64,000 bases of DNA, taken from NCBI GenBank assembly GCA_004297625.1, contig SCTY01000034.1:1-64000 (forward strand). Direction: 5' to 3'. The notes under the pieces are model-generated. The model was not told the DNA's origin, did not search any database, and was given only the letters and a program-made list of their open reading frames with translations. Shown in pieces: positions 25,021 through 35,638 of the stretch. The position numbers and the translations under genes are program-made. The first letter of the stretch is position 1. Every line of letters starts with the position of its first letter. The DNA is from Betaproteobacteria bacterium. GTDB taxonomy: Bacteria; Pseudomonadota; Gammaproteobacteria; Burkholderiales; SG8-39.

Positions 25021-26246
25021 GCCGCAGAGTTTCCCGCCAGGTAGTGATCGGCGACGTCGTCATGGGCGGCGGCGCGCCGATCGTCGTGCAGTCCATGACC
25101 AATACCGACACCGCCGACGTCCGGGCTACGGCGCGCCAGGTGGAAGCGCTGGCGCGCGCCGGGTCCGAGCTCGTGCGCATCACGGTCAACACGCCGGAAG
25201 CTGCCGCCCAGGTGGCGCGCATCCGGGAGCAGCTCGATGCGGGCGGCTGCGCCGTGCCGCTGGTGGGCGACTTCCATTACAACGGCCACAAGCTGCTCAC
25301 GCAGTATCCGGACTGCGCGCGTGCGCTGGCGAAATACAGGATCAATCCCGGCAACGTCGGCAAGGGCGCGAAGCGCGACGAGCAGTTCGCGATGATGATC
25401 GACTGCGCGCTGCGCTACGGCAAGCCGGTGAGGATCGGCGTCAACTGGGGCAGCCTGGACCCCGAGCTCCTCGCCCGGATGATGGACGAGAATGCCCGCC
25501 GCTCGCAGCCGCTGGAAGCCGAAGAGGTGATGCGAGAGGCGGTGATTCGCTCTGCGCTCGAATCGGCGCGCCAGGCCGAGGAATGGGGCCTTGCCGCCGG
25601 CAGGATCGTGATCTCCTGCAAGATGAGCCAGGTGCAGGACCTGATCGCCGTGTACCGCAGCCTGGCGCAGCGCTGCGATTACGCGCTGCACCTCGGTCTT
25701 ACCGAAGCCGGCATGGGCTCCAAGGGCATCGTGGCGTCCACTGCGGCGCTCGCGGTGCTGCTCCAGGAAGGCATCGGCGACACGATTCGCGTTTCGCTGA
25801 CGCCGGACCCGGGCGGCGACCGGACCAAGGAAGTGCAGGTGGCGCAGGAAATCCTCCAGACCATGGGGCTGCGCGCCTTCACGCCGATGGTGAGCGCCTG
25901 TCCGGGCTGCGGGCGCACGACGAGCACGGTGTTCCAGGACCTCGCGAAGAAGATCGAGACCTATCTGCGCGAGCAGATGCCGGTCTGGCGCGAGCACTAC
26001 CCCGGCGTCGAGAACATGCGGGTCGCGGTCATGGGCTGCGTGGTGAACGGCCCGGGAGAATCCAAGCACGCCGACATCGGCATCAGCCTCCCCGGAACCG
26101 GCGAGGTGCCGGTGGCGCCGGTCTACGTCGAGGGCCAGAAGACCGTCACGCTGAAGGGCGAGCGCATCGCCGAGGAGTTCCAGGCGATCGTCGAGGATTA
26201 CGTGAAGTCGAAGTACCGGAAAACCGTCGCCATCAAAGCGCTCTAG
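25017..26246 (+). CDS. ispG: 4-hydroxy-3-methylbut-2-enyl diphosphate synthase
   Basis: 409 residues. An iron-sulfur enzyme of the MEP isoprenoid pathway that converts MEcPP to HMBPP. The N-terminal TIM-barrel part shows [15 protein letters not shown] and [12 protein letters not shown]. The cluster cysteines are in [18 protein letters not shown] and [22 protein letters not shown]. The length and lack of the large insert of plant-type enzymes fit the proteobacterial form. The ATG overlaps the rodZ stop (ATGA). Confidence 0.96.
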   Translation: MSRRVSRQVVIGDVVMGGGAPIVVQSMTNTDTADVRATARQVEALARAGSELVRITVNTPEAAAQVARIREQLDAGGCAVPLVGDFHYNGHKLLTQYPDCARALAKYRINPGNVGKGAKRDEQFAMMIDCALRYGKPVRIGVNWGSLDPELLARMMDENARRSQPLEAEEVMREAVIRSALESARQAEEWGLAAGRIVISCKMSQVQDLIAVYRSLAQRCDYALHLGLTEAGMGSKGIVASTAALAVLLQEGIGDTIRVSLTPDPGGDRTKEVQVAQEILQTMGLRAFTPMVSACPGCGRTTSTVFQDLAKKIETYLREQMPVWREHYPGVENMRVAVMGCVVNGPGESKHADIGISLPGTGEVPVAPVYVEGQKTVTLKGERIAEEFQAIVEDYVKSKYRKTVAIKAL

Positions 26247-26248
26247 CC

Positions 26249-27508
26249 ATGCAGACCCTCCAGGCCGTGCGCGGCATGAACGACGTGCTGCCCGACGAGG
26301 CCGAGCTGTGGCTCGACTTCGAGGCGACGGTGCAGGACTGGCTCGCGCGCTATGGCTATCGCAACCTGCGCACGCCGCTGGTCGAGCACACGGCGCTTTT
26401 CCGCCGCGCGATCGGCGAAGCGACCGATATCGTCGAGAAGGAGATGTACTCCTGGCGCGACGAGCTCAACGACGAGGATCTGACGCTGCGCCCGGAAGGC
26501 ACGGCCTCGTGCGTGCGCGCGGCGATCGAGCATAGCCTCGTCTACGACGGGCCGAAGCGCGTGTGGTACGCCGGGCCGATGTACCGCCACGAGCGCCCGC
26601 AGAAGGGGCGCTATCGGCAGTTCCACCAGTACGGCGTCGAAGCCCTCGGCTATCCCGGCCCCGATGTCGACGCCGAGCACATCGTCATGTGCGCGGCGCT
26701 GTGGCGCGAGCTCGGCCTTGCGAACCTCAGGCTCGAGCTGAACAGCATCGGCAGCCCCGAGGAGCGCGCGCGCTACCGCGCCGAGCTCGTGAAACACCTG
26801 GAGAAGCACCACGACCGCCTCGACGCGGATGCGAAGCGGCGGCTGCAGACCAACCCGTTGCGCACGCTGGACTCGAAAAACCCGATGGTGCAGGAGGTCG
26901 TCGCGTCGGCTCCCTCTCTTTTGCTGTATCTTGGAGAAGCGTCGCTCGCCCATTTCGACGCTCTGAAGCGCCTGCTGGCGGCGGCCGGTATCGAATACCG
27001 GATCAACCCGAAGCTGGTGCGCGGGCTCGACTACTACAACCTCACCGTGTTCGAATGGATTTCGCCGGACCTGGGCGCGCAAGGCACCGTATGCGGCGGC
27101 GGCCGCTACGACGGCCTTTTCGCCCAGCTCGGCGGCAAGCCGACGCCGGCCACGGGGTTCGCCATGGGCAACGAGCGGCTCATCGCCTTGCTGCGCGACT
27201 CGGGCCGCAAGCCGAGCTCCCGCCCGCCGCACGGCTACGTGATCCACCAGGGCGAGGGCACGCTCGAATTCGCCCTTAAGCTCGCCGAAGAGCTGCGCGC
27301 GCAAAATCTGCGCATCGTGCTGCACGCGGGCGGCGGGGGGATGAAGTCGCAGATGAAGAAAGCCGACGGCAGCGGCGCGCTCTACGCGCTCATCGTCGGG
27401 GAGGACGAGCTCAAGGCGGGCGAAGTATCGGTGAAGCCGCTGCGAAGCGGCGGGCCGCAGCTGCGCCTTGCGCATGACGCCGTAGCCAATGCATTGAAAG
27501 GAAGCTGA
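26249..27508 (+). CDS. hisS: Histidyl-tRNA synthetase
   Basis: 419 residues. A class II synthetase: [17 protein letters not shown] at the N-terminus, the [19 protein letters not shown] region, motif 2 in [23 protein letters not shown], the histidine-binding [15 protein letters not shown], and motif 3 around [13 protein letters not shown]. The C-terminal anticodon-binding domain ends near [18 protein letters not shown] 26249 comes 2 nt after the ispG stop; in-frame codons further upstream belong to ispG. The stop overlaps the ATG of the next gene (TGATG). Confidence 0.97.
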   Translation: MQTLQAVRGMNDVLPDEAELWLDFEATVQDWLARYGYRNLRTPLVEHTALFRRAIGEATDIVEKEMYSWRDELNDEDLTLRPEGTASCVRAAIEHSLVYDGPKRVWYAGPMYRHERPQKGRYRQFHQYGVEALGYPGPDVDAEHIVMCAALWRELGLANLRLELNSIGSPEERARYRAELVKHLEKHHDRLDADAKRRLQTNPLRTLDSKNPMVQEVVASAPSLLLYLGEASLAHFDALKRLLAAAGIEYRINPKLVRGLDYYNLTVFEWISPDLGAQGTVCGGGRYDGLFAQLGGKPTPATGFAMGNERLIALLRDSGRKPSSRPPHGYVIHQGEGTLEFALKLAEELRAQNLRIVLHAGGGGMKSQMKKADGSGALYALIVGEDELKAGEVSVKPLRSGGPQLRLAHDAVANALKGS

Positions 27509-28140
27509 TGCCGCTCGATCTCGAAGAACAGGAACAGCTCGCCGAGCTCAAAGCGTGGTGGAGGGACCAGGGCGGTAAGGTGGCCGCGCTGGTGCTGGCG
27601 ATCGCCGTCGGCTTTGCCGGCTGGCAGGGCTGGCGCTGGTACCAGTTCAACCAGTCCATCTACGCGGCGGCGCTCTACGACACGGTTTCCAAGGCCGCAC
27701 AAGCGAACGACGGAAAGGCGTTGCGCGATGCGTCCGGCACGCTGGTCGAGAGCTATCCGCGCACGCTGTACGCTTCCATGGGCGCGCTGGTTGCCGCGCG
27801 CTATTACTTCGAGCACAACGACCTGAAGAGCGCCAAGGCGCAGCTGCAGTGGGTGCTCGAGCGCTCGCCTTCCGACGACTTCCGCGATCTCGCGCGCCTG
27901 CGGCTCGCGTCGGTGCTGCTCGATGAAAAGGCCTACGACGAGGCGCTGAAGCTCGTCGCTGCGCCGCATGCGCCCGCGTACGAGGCGCAGTACGCCGCGC
28001 TCAAAGGCGACATCCTGGTCATGAAAAATCAGGCGGCCGAGGCGAAAGCCGCCTACAAGCTCGCGCTCGAAAAAGCGGACAAGCGCGAGGGCGCTTTCCA
28101 GGAAAGCGTGCGCATGCGGCTCGAAGCGCTCGGTGGCTAG
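27508..28140 (+). CDS. YfgM-like TPR protein, SecYEG-associated
   Basis: 210 residues. A short cytoplasmic N-terminus (DLEEQEQLAELKAWWRDQGG) precedes one membrane helix near residues 22-40 (VAALVLAIAVGFAGWQGW). The periplasmic remainder is TPR-like (ALVAARYYFEHNDLKSAKAQLQWVL, AKAAYKLALEKADKREGAF). E. coli YfgM sits at the Sec translocon and works with the chaperone PpiD. It lies between hisS and bamB as in many proteobacteria. Confidence 0.87.
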   Translation: MPLDLEEQEQLAELKAWWRDQGGKVAALVLAIAVGFAGWQGWRWYQFNQSIYAAALYDTVSKAAQANDGKALRDASGTLVESYPRTLYASMGALVAARYYFEHNDLKSAKAQLQWVLERSPSDDFRDLARLRLASVLLDEKAYDEALKLVAAPHAPAYEAQYAALKGDILVMKNQAAEAKAAYKLALEKADKREGAFQESVRMRLEALGG

Positions 28141-28143
28141 CCG

Positions 28144-29268
28144 ATGAGGGCGGCGGCCGTCGCGATGACTGCGCTCGCGCTCGCGGGATGCAGCCTGTTC
28201 AGCTCCGACAGCGGGCCCAAGCCCGCCCCGCTGCCGCCGCTCGAGCGCGCGCAGGACGTGCGCGTGCTGTGGACCGCGCAGGTCGGCGGTGCCGAGCGTT
28301 TCGTCTTCACCCCGGCGCTTTCCGGCGACTCGGTGTACTCGGCGGGACGCGACGGCACGGTGGTGCGCCTCGACGCGGCGAGCGGCGCGCAGCGCTGGCG
28401 CGCGTCCACCGAAACGCGGCTTTCTGCCGGCGTGGGGACCGACGGGCGCGTCGCCGCGGTCGCAACGGAGCAGGGGGAGGTCATCGTCCTCGACGCGGCG
28501 AACGGGACGCAGCGCTGGCGCGCGCGCGTATCGAGCGAAGTGCTGGCGGCGCCCGCCGTGGGCTTCGGCCTGGTGCTGGTGCGCAGCGTCGACAACCGGA
28601 TCTTCGCCTTCGGCGAGGAGGACGGGAAACGCCGCTGGGTGTACCAGCGCGCGCCTGCCTCGCTTATCGTGCGCAGTCCTGCCGGGATGAGCGTGCTCGG
28701 CGACACGGTTTTTGCCGGTTTTTCGGGCGGCAAGCTCGCCGCAATCGCGCTTTCCAATGGCGGCGTGCGCTGGGAGTCGACGGTGGCGCTCCCCAAGGGC
28801 ACCACCGAGCTGGAGCGTGTCACGGACGTCGTGGGCGAGCCGGTCGTGCAGGCCCGCGAAGTCTGCGTCGCGGCTTACCAGGGACGCGTCGCCTGCTACG
28901 ACATCGCAAGCGGCCGGCAAGCGTGGGCGCGCGACCTGTCCTCGCTCACCGGCGTAGCCCTCGACGCGCGCTACGCGCTGGTAAGCGACGAGCGCGGCGC
29001 GGTGCACGCGCTCGACCGCACCAACGGCCGCTCGGTATGGAAGCAGGACCGTCTCACCAACCGCCAGCTTTCCCGGCCTGCAGCCATCGGCGCGGCGATC
29101 GCCGTGGGCGATTTCGAAGGCTATGTGCATTTCCTCGCGCGCGACTCGGGCGCGTTCATCGCGCGTTACGCCACCGGCGGCGGCGCGGTGCGCGCCGCGC
29201 CCGTGAATCTGCCCCGCGGCCTGCTGGTCCAGACGCAGAATGGCACGCTCGTCGCCCTCGACCTGTGA
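28144..29268 (+). CDS. bamB: Outer membrane assembly lipoprotein BamB
   Basis: 374 residues. A lipoprotein signal peptide with lipobox LALAGC (Cys16) precedes a PQQ-like beta-propeller: repeats such as VVRLDAASGAQRWRA, VIVLDAANGTQRWRA and AVHALDRTNGRSVWK. BamB belongs to the BAM complex that inserts beta-barrel proteins in the outer membrane. It begins 3 nt after the yfgM-like stop and lies 9 nt before der. Confidence 0.95.
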   Translation: MRAAAVAMTALALAGCSLFSSDSGPKPAPLPPLERAQDVRVLWTAQVGGAERFVFTPALSGDSVYSAGRDGTVVRLDAASGAQRWRASTETRLSAGVGTDGRVAAVATEQGEVIVLDAANGTQRWRARVSSEVLAAPAVGFGLVLVRSVDNRIFAFGEEDGKRRWVYQRAPASLIVRSPAGMSVLGDTVFAGFSGGKLAAIALSNGGVRWESTVALPKGTTELERVTDVVGEPVVQAREVCVAAYQGRVACYDIASGRQAWARDLSSLTGVALDARYALVSDERGAVHALDRTNGRSVWKQDRLTNRQLSRPAAIGAAIAVGDFEGYVHFLARDSGAFIARYATGGGAVRAAPVNLPRGLLVQTQNGTLVALDL

Positions 29269-29277
29269 AGCGGCGCC

Positions 29278-30618
29278 GTGAAGCCGGTGATCGCGCTGGT
29301 CGGCCGGCCGAACGTCGGCAAGTCGACCCTCTTTAACCGGCTCACGCGCACCCGCGACGCCATCGTGCACGACGTGCCGGGTGTCACGCGCGACCGGCAT
29401 TACGGCGAAGGGCGGCTGGGCGATCGGGCGTTCATCGCGATCGATACCGGAGGCCTGGAGCCCGGCGCGGCCGAGGGCATCTACGTCGAAATGGCGCGCC
29501 AGGCCGAGCAGGCGATCGCGGAGGCGGATGCGGTAGTGTTCATCGTCGATGGGCGCGCCGGGCTTACGCCCGGCGACCGCCAGATCGCGGAGAAGCTGCG
29601 CAAGCTGCGCACCCCGGTGCATCTGACCGTCAACAAGACCGAGGGCATGCAGCCCGACACTGCGGTCGCGGAATTCCACGAGCTCGGGCTCGGCGCCCCA
29701 GCGCCCATTTCGGGCGCGCACGGCGAAGGCGTGCGGGAATTGATGGAATTCGTGCTTTCGCCTTTTCCGGAAGCAAGGTTTTCCGAAGAAAAGCCCGACA
29801 AGGGCCATCCGCGCGTCGCGGTGGTCGGGCGTCCCAACGTGGGCAAGTCGACGCTGATCAACGCGATCGTCGGCGAGGAGCGCGTCATCGCTTTCGGCGA
29901 GCCCGGCACGACGCGCGACTCGATCGAAGTGCCCTTCGAGCGCGCCGGGCGCCGCTACACGCTCATCGACACCGCGGGCGTGCGCCGCCGCGGCAAGACC
30001 GGCACGCCGGTCGAGTACTTCTCGATCGTGAAGGCGCTGCAGGCGATCGAGGCATCGAACGTGGCGATCCTCGTGCTCGACGCGCTCGACGGCGTCACCG
30101 AGCAGGACGCGCACGTGGCCGGCTATATCCTCGAACGCGGCCGCGCGGTCGTGATCGCCGTGAATAAATGGGACGCCGCCGACAGGGAAAAGCGCAGCCG
30201 CATGAAGGCCGAGCTGCAGTGGAAGCTCGGCTTCCTCGGCTTCGCCGAGGCGCACCCCATTTCGGCCAAGGAAGGCAAGGGACTCGCGGCGCTCATGCGC
30301 TCGGTGGACGCGGCCTACGCGGCCGCCATGGCGCGCCTCGCCACGCCGAAGCTCACTCGCGCCATGATGGCCGCGGTGGAGAAGCAGGCGCCGCCGAAGA
30401 CCGGGCCGATCCGCCCGAAGATGCGCTACGCGCACCAGGGCGGAGTGAATCCGCCGCGCATCATCATCCATGGCAACGCGCTCGATCGCGTGCCGGAGTC
30501 CTACCGGCGCTACCTCGAAGGCTACTTCAGGACGAAATTCGAGCTCGCGGGCACGCCGCTGCGCGTGGAGTTCCGCACCGGGCGCAATCCCTACGCGGGC
30601 AAGAAGCGGGGCGCATGA
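29278..30618 (+). CDS. der: Ribosome biogenesis GTPase Der (EngA)
   Basis: 446 residues, with two tandem GTPase domains: [22 protein letters not shown] and NKTEG in the first; [24 protein letters not shown] and NKWD in the second. A C-terminal KH-like domain ends [36 protein letters not shown]. Der is needed for 50S maturation. The start is GTG at 29278. In many relatives hfq and hflX follow; here the next gene is an unrelated one on the opposite strand. Confidence 0.97.
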   Translation: MKPVIALVGRPNVGKSTLFNRLTRTRDAIVHDVPGVTRDRHYGEGRLGDRAFIAIDTGGLEPGAAEGIYVEMARQAEQAIAEADAVVFIVDGRAGLTPGDRQIAEKLRKLRTPVHLTVNKTEGMQPDTAVAEFHELGLGAPAPISGAHGEGVRELMEFVLSPFPEARFSEEKPDKGHPRVAVVGRPNVGKSTLINAIVGEERVIAFGEPGTTRDSIEVPFERAGRRYTLIDTAGVRRRGKTGTPVEYFSIVKALQAIEASNVAILVLDALDGVTEQDAHVAGYILERGRAVVIAVNKWDAADREKRSRMKAELQWKLGFLGFAEAHPISAKEGKGLAALMRSVDAAYAAAMARLATPKLTRAMMAAVEKQAPPKTGPIRPKMRYAHQGGVNPPRIIIHGNALDRVPESYRRYLEGYFRTKFELAGTPLRVEFRTGRNPYAGKKRGA

Positions 30619-30634
30619 GGCCGCTTGCGGCGCT

Positions 30635-33601
30635 TCAGCGCCCGGCGTGGCGCCGGAATTCGGCTGCGCAGCTCGTCCGCTCGGCGTGGCAGCGCAGCAG
30701 CCGGTACGCCGCGCCGCCGGGCGAGCGGATTTTGTCCTTGTGCGCCCGCCACAGCTCGAGCGCCGCTTCGCGGTTTCCGATCGCCAGGTGGCCGGTCATG
30801 CCGGCAAGCAGCAGGTACTCGCGCGCCTCGGTGCCGAGCTCCGGCTGCGTGGCGAGCAGGACCGTCGCGTGCTCGGCCATGCGCGCGCCGTCGCGCGCAG
30901 CCGACGCGCGAAACAGCGCCAGCCAGCGGCGCTGAAACTGCTGCAGCTCGGAAAAGCAGGGCCGCGCCATGATCTCGCGCCATACCGCGCCCGCGTCCTC
31001 CGGCGCCAGGTAGGGATTGATCGTCCGCGCGACATGCGCGGCGCTCAGCAGCCAGACGTCGAGATCGCGAGGCTCGCGGCATTCGAGGAGCCGCAGCTTC
31101 ACGAGCTCGAGGTCTTTCTGCAGGCTGGCCGGCACGCGCTCCGGTGTGGGGATGCGCGGACCGACGAGGAAATCGCGCGCATACCCTGCAAGCCGCGTGT
31201 TCTCGAGCCGCTCGAAGGCGTACGCTCCCTCGTAAAGCGGGTTTACGGGACGGCGCCCGCGCGCGGGCTCGAGAAGCTCGAGCACCGGCACGTCGAGGTT
31301 GAGCAGGCCGACCAGCTCCAGCGCGCTTTTTTCCATGAAGCGCTGGCGCGCGGCGTTGAGATCGAGCACCGGGGCGAAGTCGGAGTTGGCCGGCATGCCG
31401 TAGCTCGCGATGAGCGGCTCGAGCGTGCGGCGGCTGCCGAGGTAGCGGGCGTCGAAGTCGCCCGGGTTGAGCATGTGCACCGTGCGCAGCTCCTGCGCGA
31501 CGCCCGGCTGCTCGAAGATTTCGGCGCGCGCAGGAAGCGGCAGCGGCTTTTCGCTGGCGACGATCAGCACGTCGTGGTCGCTGGGCGCGAATACCGCGTA
31601 GTGCGCGAACTCCTCCCCGAGCGCGCGCAGCACCGTGGCGACGAGCGATGCGTCGATCTCGTAGAGTTGCATCCATTGCACCAGCAGGCCGCCGGGGTTG
31701 AGGTGGCCGCGGATGCGGCGGTAGAACTCGCGCGTGAAGAGGCTCGACACCCCGCTCACCCAGGGGTTCGAAGGCTCGGAGATGATGAGGTCGTAGCGCC
31801 GGTGGCGGGTGGAGAAAAAGCTCTTCGCGTCGTCGATGAGAATCGCGCCGCGCGGATCGGCGAAAGCGCCGCTGTTGCGCGGCATGAAGCCGCGCGCCGC
31901 CCGGGCCATGGCCGCCTCGATTTCCACCGTCTCGACGCGCTCGATGGAAAGGCTTTGCAGCAGCGTATGCATGGTGAGCCCGGTGCCGATGCCGATCACT
32001 GCAGCGCTTTTCGCGTCGGGCTTCAGCGCGAGCGGCAGCGCGCCGGTGAGCACCATGGTGATCTCGTCGGTGCCGCGCTCGCCGCTCGGGTCGAGATTGA
32101 TGGAGCCGTCGGATTTGCCGTTGGTGCGCAGGCTTACCGCTTCCGGGTACTGCACCAGGTGCACCGTCGCCGTCTTGCCGTCCTGCGCGAAAAGAATCTT
32201 CGCGTCGCGCGAGGCGGCGAGCTCGCCATAGCGGAAGACGCCGGCCGTCATCTTGTTCGCGTCCAGCCGCACGCCGAAGGCCACGGCGAGCGCGAGCGTG
32301 GCGCACACGGCGCCGCTCCATGCGGCGAGCCGCCGCGGAGCAAAGAAGGCGAGCAGCGCGAGGCCGGCTGCGATGTCGACCAGCGAGCCCGCGATCAGCG
32401 TGCCTTTCAGGCTGGCAAGCGGCAGCCCGACGTGCACGGCGAGCAGCACGCCCGCGATGGCGCCGAGCGTGTTGGCGGCGTACACGCGGCCGATCGCCGC
32501 TTCGCCGCCGCCGCGGCGCAGCATCGCCCCGGTGATGAGCGGCAGCGTCATTCCGGCGCAGAACGTCGCCGGCAGCATGACGAGCGCCGAGATCGCCTGC
32601 CCGGAGAGGTTGAAGAGGAGATACCCGGTTGGCGTGCGCCCAAGCCCGTTCATGAGCGTTTCCATGAGCGAGAAGGTCACGTCGTAGACCGGCAGCGTGG
32701 CGAGCGCGAGCAGTCCCATCACGACTTGCACCCAGCCGAGCAGCCGCTCCGGAGAGGCGCTGCGGTCCACGTGCCTGCGCACCGCAAGGCCGCCGAGCGC
32801 GAGACCCAGGATGAAAGTCGAGAGCATGACCTCGAACGAGTGCGTGGAGGCGCCCATGACGAGGGAGAGCATGCGGATCCACGCGATCTCGTAGACGAAG
32901 GAAGCGAGCCCGGTGAAAAACGCTACCGCAAGGAGCAGCCGCGAGCGCACGTCGCGCCCGGCGTGCGCCGCGAGCGGCGCGTCGTGCGCCGGGCGGGCGA
33001 GCAGCCACACGGCGAGCGCCAGCACGATGTTGATCATCCCCGCCGTGCGCAGCGTGCCGGGCAGCCCGACCCAGGCGATGAGCGCGAAGCCGCTCGCGAG
33101 CGCGCCCGCCGCCGCGCCGAGGCTGTTGGTGAAGTAGAGCATCGCCACCGCTTCGCCCTGCGCGAGGGGATGCGCGCGCGCGAGCCCGGCGCTCATGAGC
33201 GGGAACGTCATGCCGAGCAGCACCGATTGCGGCAGAATCAGCAGGCAGGAGAGCGCGAGCTTCGCCGCAAGAGCGGACCCTTCATCTCCGAGCGCAGGCA
33301 AAAGCGATGCGTACGACCAGTCGGTGAGTCCCACGAACGCCGGATGGAAAACGAGCGCGAGGCCGCCGATCGCCGCTTCGACGAGCGCGTAGCCGAGCAG
33401 CGGGTTCGCCAGGCGGGCCGAGAGGCGCGCGCAGTACGCCGCCCCGGCCGCCATCCCGCCCATGAAGACGACGAGCACCAGCGATTGCGCATAGGCCGCG
33501 TGCCCGAGAAACAGCTTCAGGTAATGCGTCCAGATCGATTCGTAGATCAGGCCGGCGAACCCGGACGCGGTGAAAAGCACGTAGAACGCGCTGCGTGACA
33601 T
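30635..33601 (-). CDS. Fused MFS-like membrane / spermidine synthase-like protein
   Basis: 988 residues in three parts. Residues 1 to about 440 are multi-pass membrane segments in two halves with matching starts (FTASGFAGLIYESIWTHYLKLFLG and FFTGLASFVYEIAWIRMLSLVMG). Residues of about 470-700 resemble a spermidine synthase/methyltransferase: AAVIGIGTGLTMHTLLQ, then YDLIISEPSNPWVSGVSSLFTREFY. The last 250 residues are helical. Such fusions are widespread and their substrate is usually undetermined; a canonical polyamine role should not be assumed. It is convergent with der and divergent from the MFS gene, with only 26 bp (33602-33627, AT-rich) between the two start codons. Confidence 0.83.
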   Translation of the reverse strand: MSRSAFYVLFTASGFAGLIYESIWTHYLKLFLGHAAYAQSLVLVVFMGGMAAGAAYCARLSARLANPLLGYALVEAAIGGLALVFHPAFVGLTDWSYASLLPALGDEGSALAAKLALSCLLILPQSVLLGMTFPLMSAGLARAHPLAQGEAVAMLYFTNSLGAAAGALASGFALIAWVGLPGTLRTAGMINIVLALAVWLLARPAHDAPLAAHAGRDVRSRLLLAVAFFTGLASFVYEIAWIRMLSLVMGASTHSFEVMLSTFILGLALGGLAVRRHVDRSASPERLLGWVQVVMGLLALATLPVYDVTFSLMETLMNGLGRTPTGYLLFNLSGQAISALVMLPATFCAGMTLPLITGAMLRRGGGEAAIGRVYAANTLGAIAGVLLAVHVGLPLASLKGTLIAGSLVDIAAGLALLAFFAPRRLAAWSGAVCATLALAVAFGVRLDANKMTAGVFRYGELAASRDAKILFAQDGKTATVHLVQYPEAVSLRTNGKSDGSINLDPSGERGTDEITMVLTGALPLALKPDAKSAAVIGIGTGLTMHTLLQSLSIERVETVEIEAAMARAARGFMPRNSGAFADPRGAILIDDAKSFFSTRHRRYDLIISEPSNPWVSGVSSLFTREFYRRIRGHLNPGGLLVQWMQLYEIDASLVATVLRALGEEFAHYAVFAPSDHDVLIVASEKPLPLPARAEIFEQPGVAQELRTVHMLNPGDFDARYLGSRRTLEPLIASYGMPANSDFAPVLDLNAARQRFMEKSALELVGLLNLDVPVLELLEPARGRRPVNPLYEGAYAFERLENTRLAGYARDFLVGPRIPTPERVPASLQKDLELVKLRLLECREPRDLDVWLLSAAHVARTINPYLAPEDAGAVWREIMARPCFSELQQFQRRWLALFRASAARDGARMAEHATVLLATQPELGTEAREYLLLAGMTGHLAIGNREAALELWRAHKDKIRSPGGAAYRLLRCHAERTSCAAEFRRHAGR

Positions 33602-33627
33602 GGCGCGCGATGCTAATTTAAAAACCG

Positions 33628-34755
33628 ATGCGTCTGTCGTTTCGCCTGTCGGCGTTTTACTTCGCGCAGTTCGCGCACGCCGGGATATTCGTCGCCTACT
33701 TCCCGCTGTATCTCGCCTGGCGCGGCCTTGGCGCGGTCGAAATCGCGTGGGTGCTCGCGCTGCCGCAGCTCGTGCGCATAGCGGCGCCGGCCGCCTGGGG
33801 CTGGCTAGCCGACCGCACGGGCGCCCAGCGCGGCGTCGTGGTGTTCTGCTGCGCGGCCGCGGTGGGAGGGTTTGCCTTGCTGCCCTTCACGACGAGCCTT
33901 GCGGCGATCGCCTGGCTGGTCGCGCTGACGAGCCTTTTATCGGCTGGCGCGCTGCCGTTGGTGGAGGCGATCACGCTTGGCTCGCTTGCCGGCCAGCACG
34001 GGCGCTACGGGCCCATACGAGTGTGGGGATCGGTCGGTTTCATCGCCACGGTGCTGGCCGGCGGCGCGTGGCTCGACCTGCAGCCGGTGCGCACGCTTCC
34101 GTTCGGGCTGGTGACGTTCGCGGCTGGCGCGCTCGCGGTCGCGCTGTTCTTGCCTCGCAGCGCAAGTCACGCGCAGCGGCACGCGCATGCACCGCTGCGC
34201 CGGACGCGCCCGGTCGTGGCCATCCTCGGCGCGGGTTTCTGCATGGCAGCCGCGCACGGCGCTCTTTACGTTTTCCTCACGCTGCACCTCGAGCGACAGG
34301 GCTACAGCGGTACTTTGATCGGCGCGCTCTGGACTCTCGGCGTGATCGCCGAGATCGTCGTGTTCCTCTTTCTGCCGGCGCTGTTCCGCCGCTTTTCGCT
34401 CTCCGGGATCCTGGCCGCGAGCTGCGTGTGCGCGGCGATTCGTTTCCTCGCGCTGGGCTGGCTCGCGGGCGTGCTCGTGGTCGTGGTGTTTGCGCAGTTG
34501 CTGCATGCCGCGTCGTTCGGTTCTTTCCATGCCGCCTCGGTCGCCGTGGTTCACCGCGTATTTCCCGAAGGCGCGCAGGCGCGCGGCCAGACGCTGTTCT
34601 CGGGACTGACGTACGGCGCCGGAGGTGCCGCCGGCGCCCTGGCGGCGGGCTGGGCCTGGCAGGCGGCGGGCCCGGGTTTCGCGTTCTCGCTGTCTGCGCT
34701 GATCGGGCTGGTCGGCCTCTATTTTGCTGGCTCCCTGAAACGGGCCGGGTTGTAA
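33628..34755 (+). CDS. MFS transporter, HcaT/phenylpropionate-permease type
   Basis: 375 residues and about twelve membrane helices. The N-terminus RLSFRLSAFYFAQFAHAGIFVAYFPLYLAWRGLGAVEIAW and WGWLADRTGAQRG (the loop 2-3 MFS motif) resemble the PPP family. Further support comes from GRYGPIRVWGSVGFIATVLAGGAWLD and HAASFGSFHAASVAVVHRVFPEGAQARGQ. Substrate is unknown; sugars, aromatic acids and peptides are all seen in relatives. It shares a very short divergent promoter region with the fused MFS/spermidine-synthase gene. Confidence 0.82.
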   Translation: MRLSFRLSAFYFAQFAHAGIFVAYFPLYLAWRGLGAVEIAWVLALPQLVRIAAPAAWGWLADRTGAQRGVVVFCCAAAVGGFALLPFTTSLAAIAWLVALTSLLSAGALPLVEAITLGSLAGQHGRYGPIRVWGSVGFIATVLAGGAWLDLQPVRTLPFGLVTFAAGALAVALFLPRSASHAQRHAHAPLRRTRPVVAILGAGFCMAAAHGALYVFLTLHLERQGYSGTLIGALWTLGVIAEIVVFLFLPALFRRFSLSGILAASCVCAAIRFLALGWLAGVLVVVVFAQLLHAASFGSFHAASVAVVHRVFPEGAQARGQTLFSGLTYGAGGAAGALAAGWAWQAAGPGFAFSLSALIGLVGLYFAGSLKRAGL

Positions 34756-34795
34756 GCTGTCAACACCTCGGTCCGCTAAACCGTTAGAGGGCGTC

Positions 34796-35629
34796 ATGAT
34801 GCGTGCATACGTGCTTGCCTTGGCCGCTGCGGCGGCGCTGCTTCCGGGCTGCACGAGCGTCGAGACCACCAAAGCCGGCGCTGTCGGCGTAGAACGCGAG
34901 CAGCGCATGGCGGTTTCCGCCGAGGAGGTGGCCGCCAGCTCCAGGAAGGCCTACGCGGAGATGATGGCCGACGCGCAGAAAAAAGGCGTGCTCGACCGCG
35001 ACCCGGCGCAGGTGCAGAGGGTGAAAGCCATCGTCGGCCGGCTCGTGCCGCAGGTAAGCGCTTTCCGTTCGGATGCGCGCAAGTGGCCTTGGGAGGTGCA
35101 CGTTCTCTCGGTGCCGGAGGTCAACGCGTGGTGCATGCCCGAGGGCAAGATGGCGATCTACGGCGGTCTCATCGAAAAGCTGCATGCGAGCGACGCCGAG
35201 ATCGCGGCGGTAATGGGGCACGAGATCGCGCACGCGCTGCGCGAGCATGTGCGCGAGCAGATTTCGCGGCAGGTGGTGACGCAGACGGCGGTGGGCATTG
35301 CCGGCGCGCTGCTCGGGGTGGGAGAGCTGGGGCAGAATCTCGGCAACATGGTGGCCGACGTGACGCTGAACCTGCCGAAATCGCGTCAGGCCGAGACCGA
35401 AGCCGACCGTATCGGCGTCGAGCTCGCCGCGCGCGCGGGCTACGACCCGCGCGCCGCGATCCATCTGTGGGAAAAGATGGCGAAGCTGAGCGAGAGCGAG
35501 CCGCCGAAGTGGCTCTCGACGCATCCGCCGCACCAGGACCGGGTCAAGGATCTGCAGATCTACGCCGAGAAAGTCCTGCCGCTTTACCAGGCGGCGGCTA
35601 AAAGCGGCGGCGCAAGCACCGGAAAATAA
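34796..35629 (+). CDS. M48 family metallopeptidase, lipoprotein
   Basis: 277 residues with a lipoprotein signal (lipobox LLPGC, Cys19) and an M48 zinc protease domain. The catalytic HEIAH is at 142-146 in [17 protein letters not shown], and the third ligand region is [29 protein letters not shown]. The form lacks BepA's C-terminal TPRs and resembles LoiP/YggG-like proteases, so a role in outer-membrane quality control is the likeliest. AGAGGG precedes the ATG. The stop lies three bases before the leuC -10 box. Confidence 0.9.
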   Translation: MMRAYVLALAAAAALLPGCTSVETTKAGAVGVEREQRMAVSAEEVAASSRKAYAEMMADAQKKGVLDRDPAQVQRVKAIVGRLVPQVSAFRSDARKWPWEVHVLSVPEVNAWCMPEGKMAIYGGLIEKLHASDAEIAAVMGHEIAHALREHVREQISRQVVTQTAVGIAGALLGVGELGQNLGNMVADVTLNLPKSRQAETEADRIGVELAARAGYDPRAAIHLWEKMAKLSESEPPKWLSTHPPHQDRVKDLQIYAEKVLPLYQAAAKSGGASTGK

Positions 35630-35631
35630 AA

Positions 35632-35637
35632 TATAAT
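35632..35637 (+). promoter_or_regulatory. Consensus -10 box (TATAAT) for the leuC operon
   Basis: An exact TATAAT, with transcription expected at about 35643-35645, inside the left arm of the inverted repeat. That leaves only about 18 nt before the ATG at 35662 and excludes use of the ATG at 35641. No convincing -35 was found. Confidence 0.6.
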
Positions 35638-35638
35638 G

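Noticed and set aside
27382..30471. A 1029-residue open frame antisense to hisS, yfgM, bamB and der.
   Set aside because: It mirrors real genes on the other strand. Its His/Arg/Ala-rich composition is typical of high-GC antisense frames, and no domain is visible.
30470..33598. A 1042-residue open frame opposite the fused MFS/spermidine-synthase gene.
   Set aside because: The minus-strand frame has clear membrane and synthase motifs; this one is Arg/His-rich with no motif and overlaps it almost completely.
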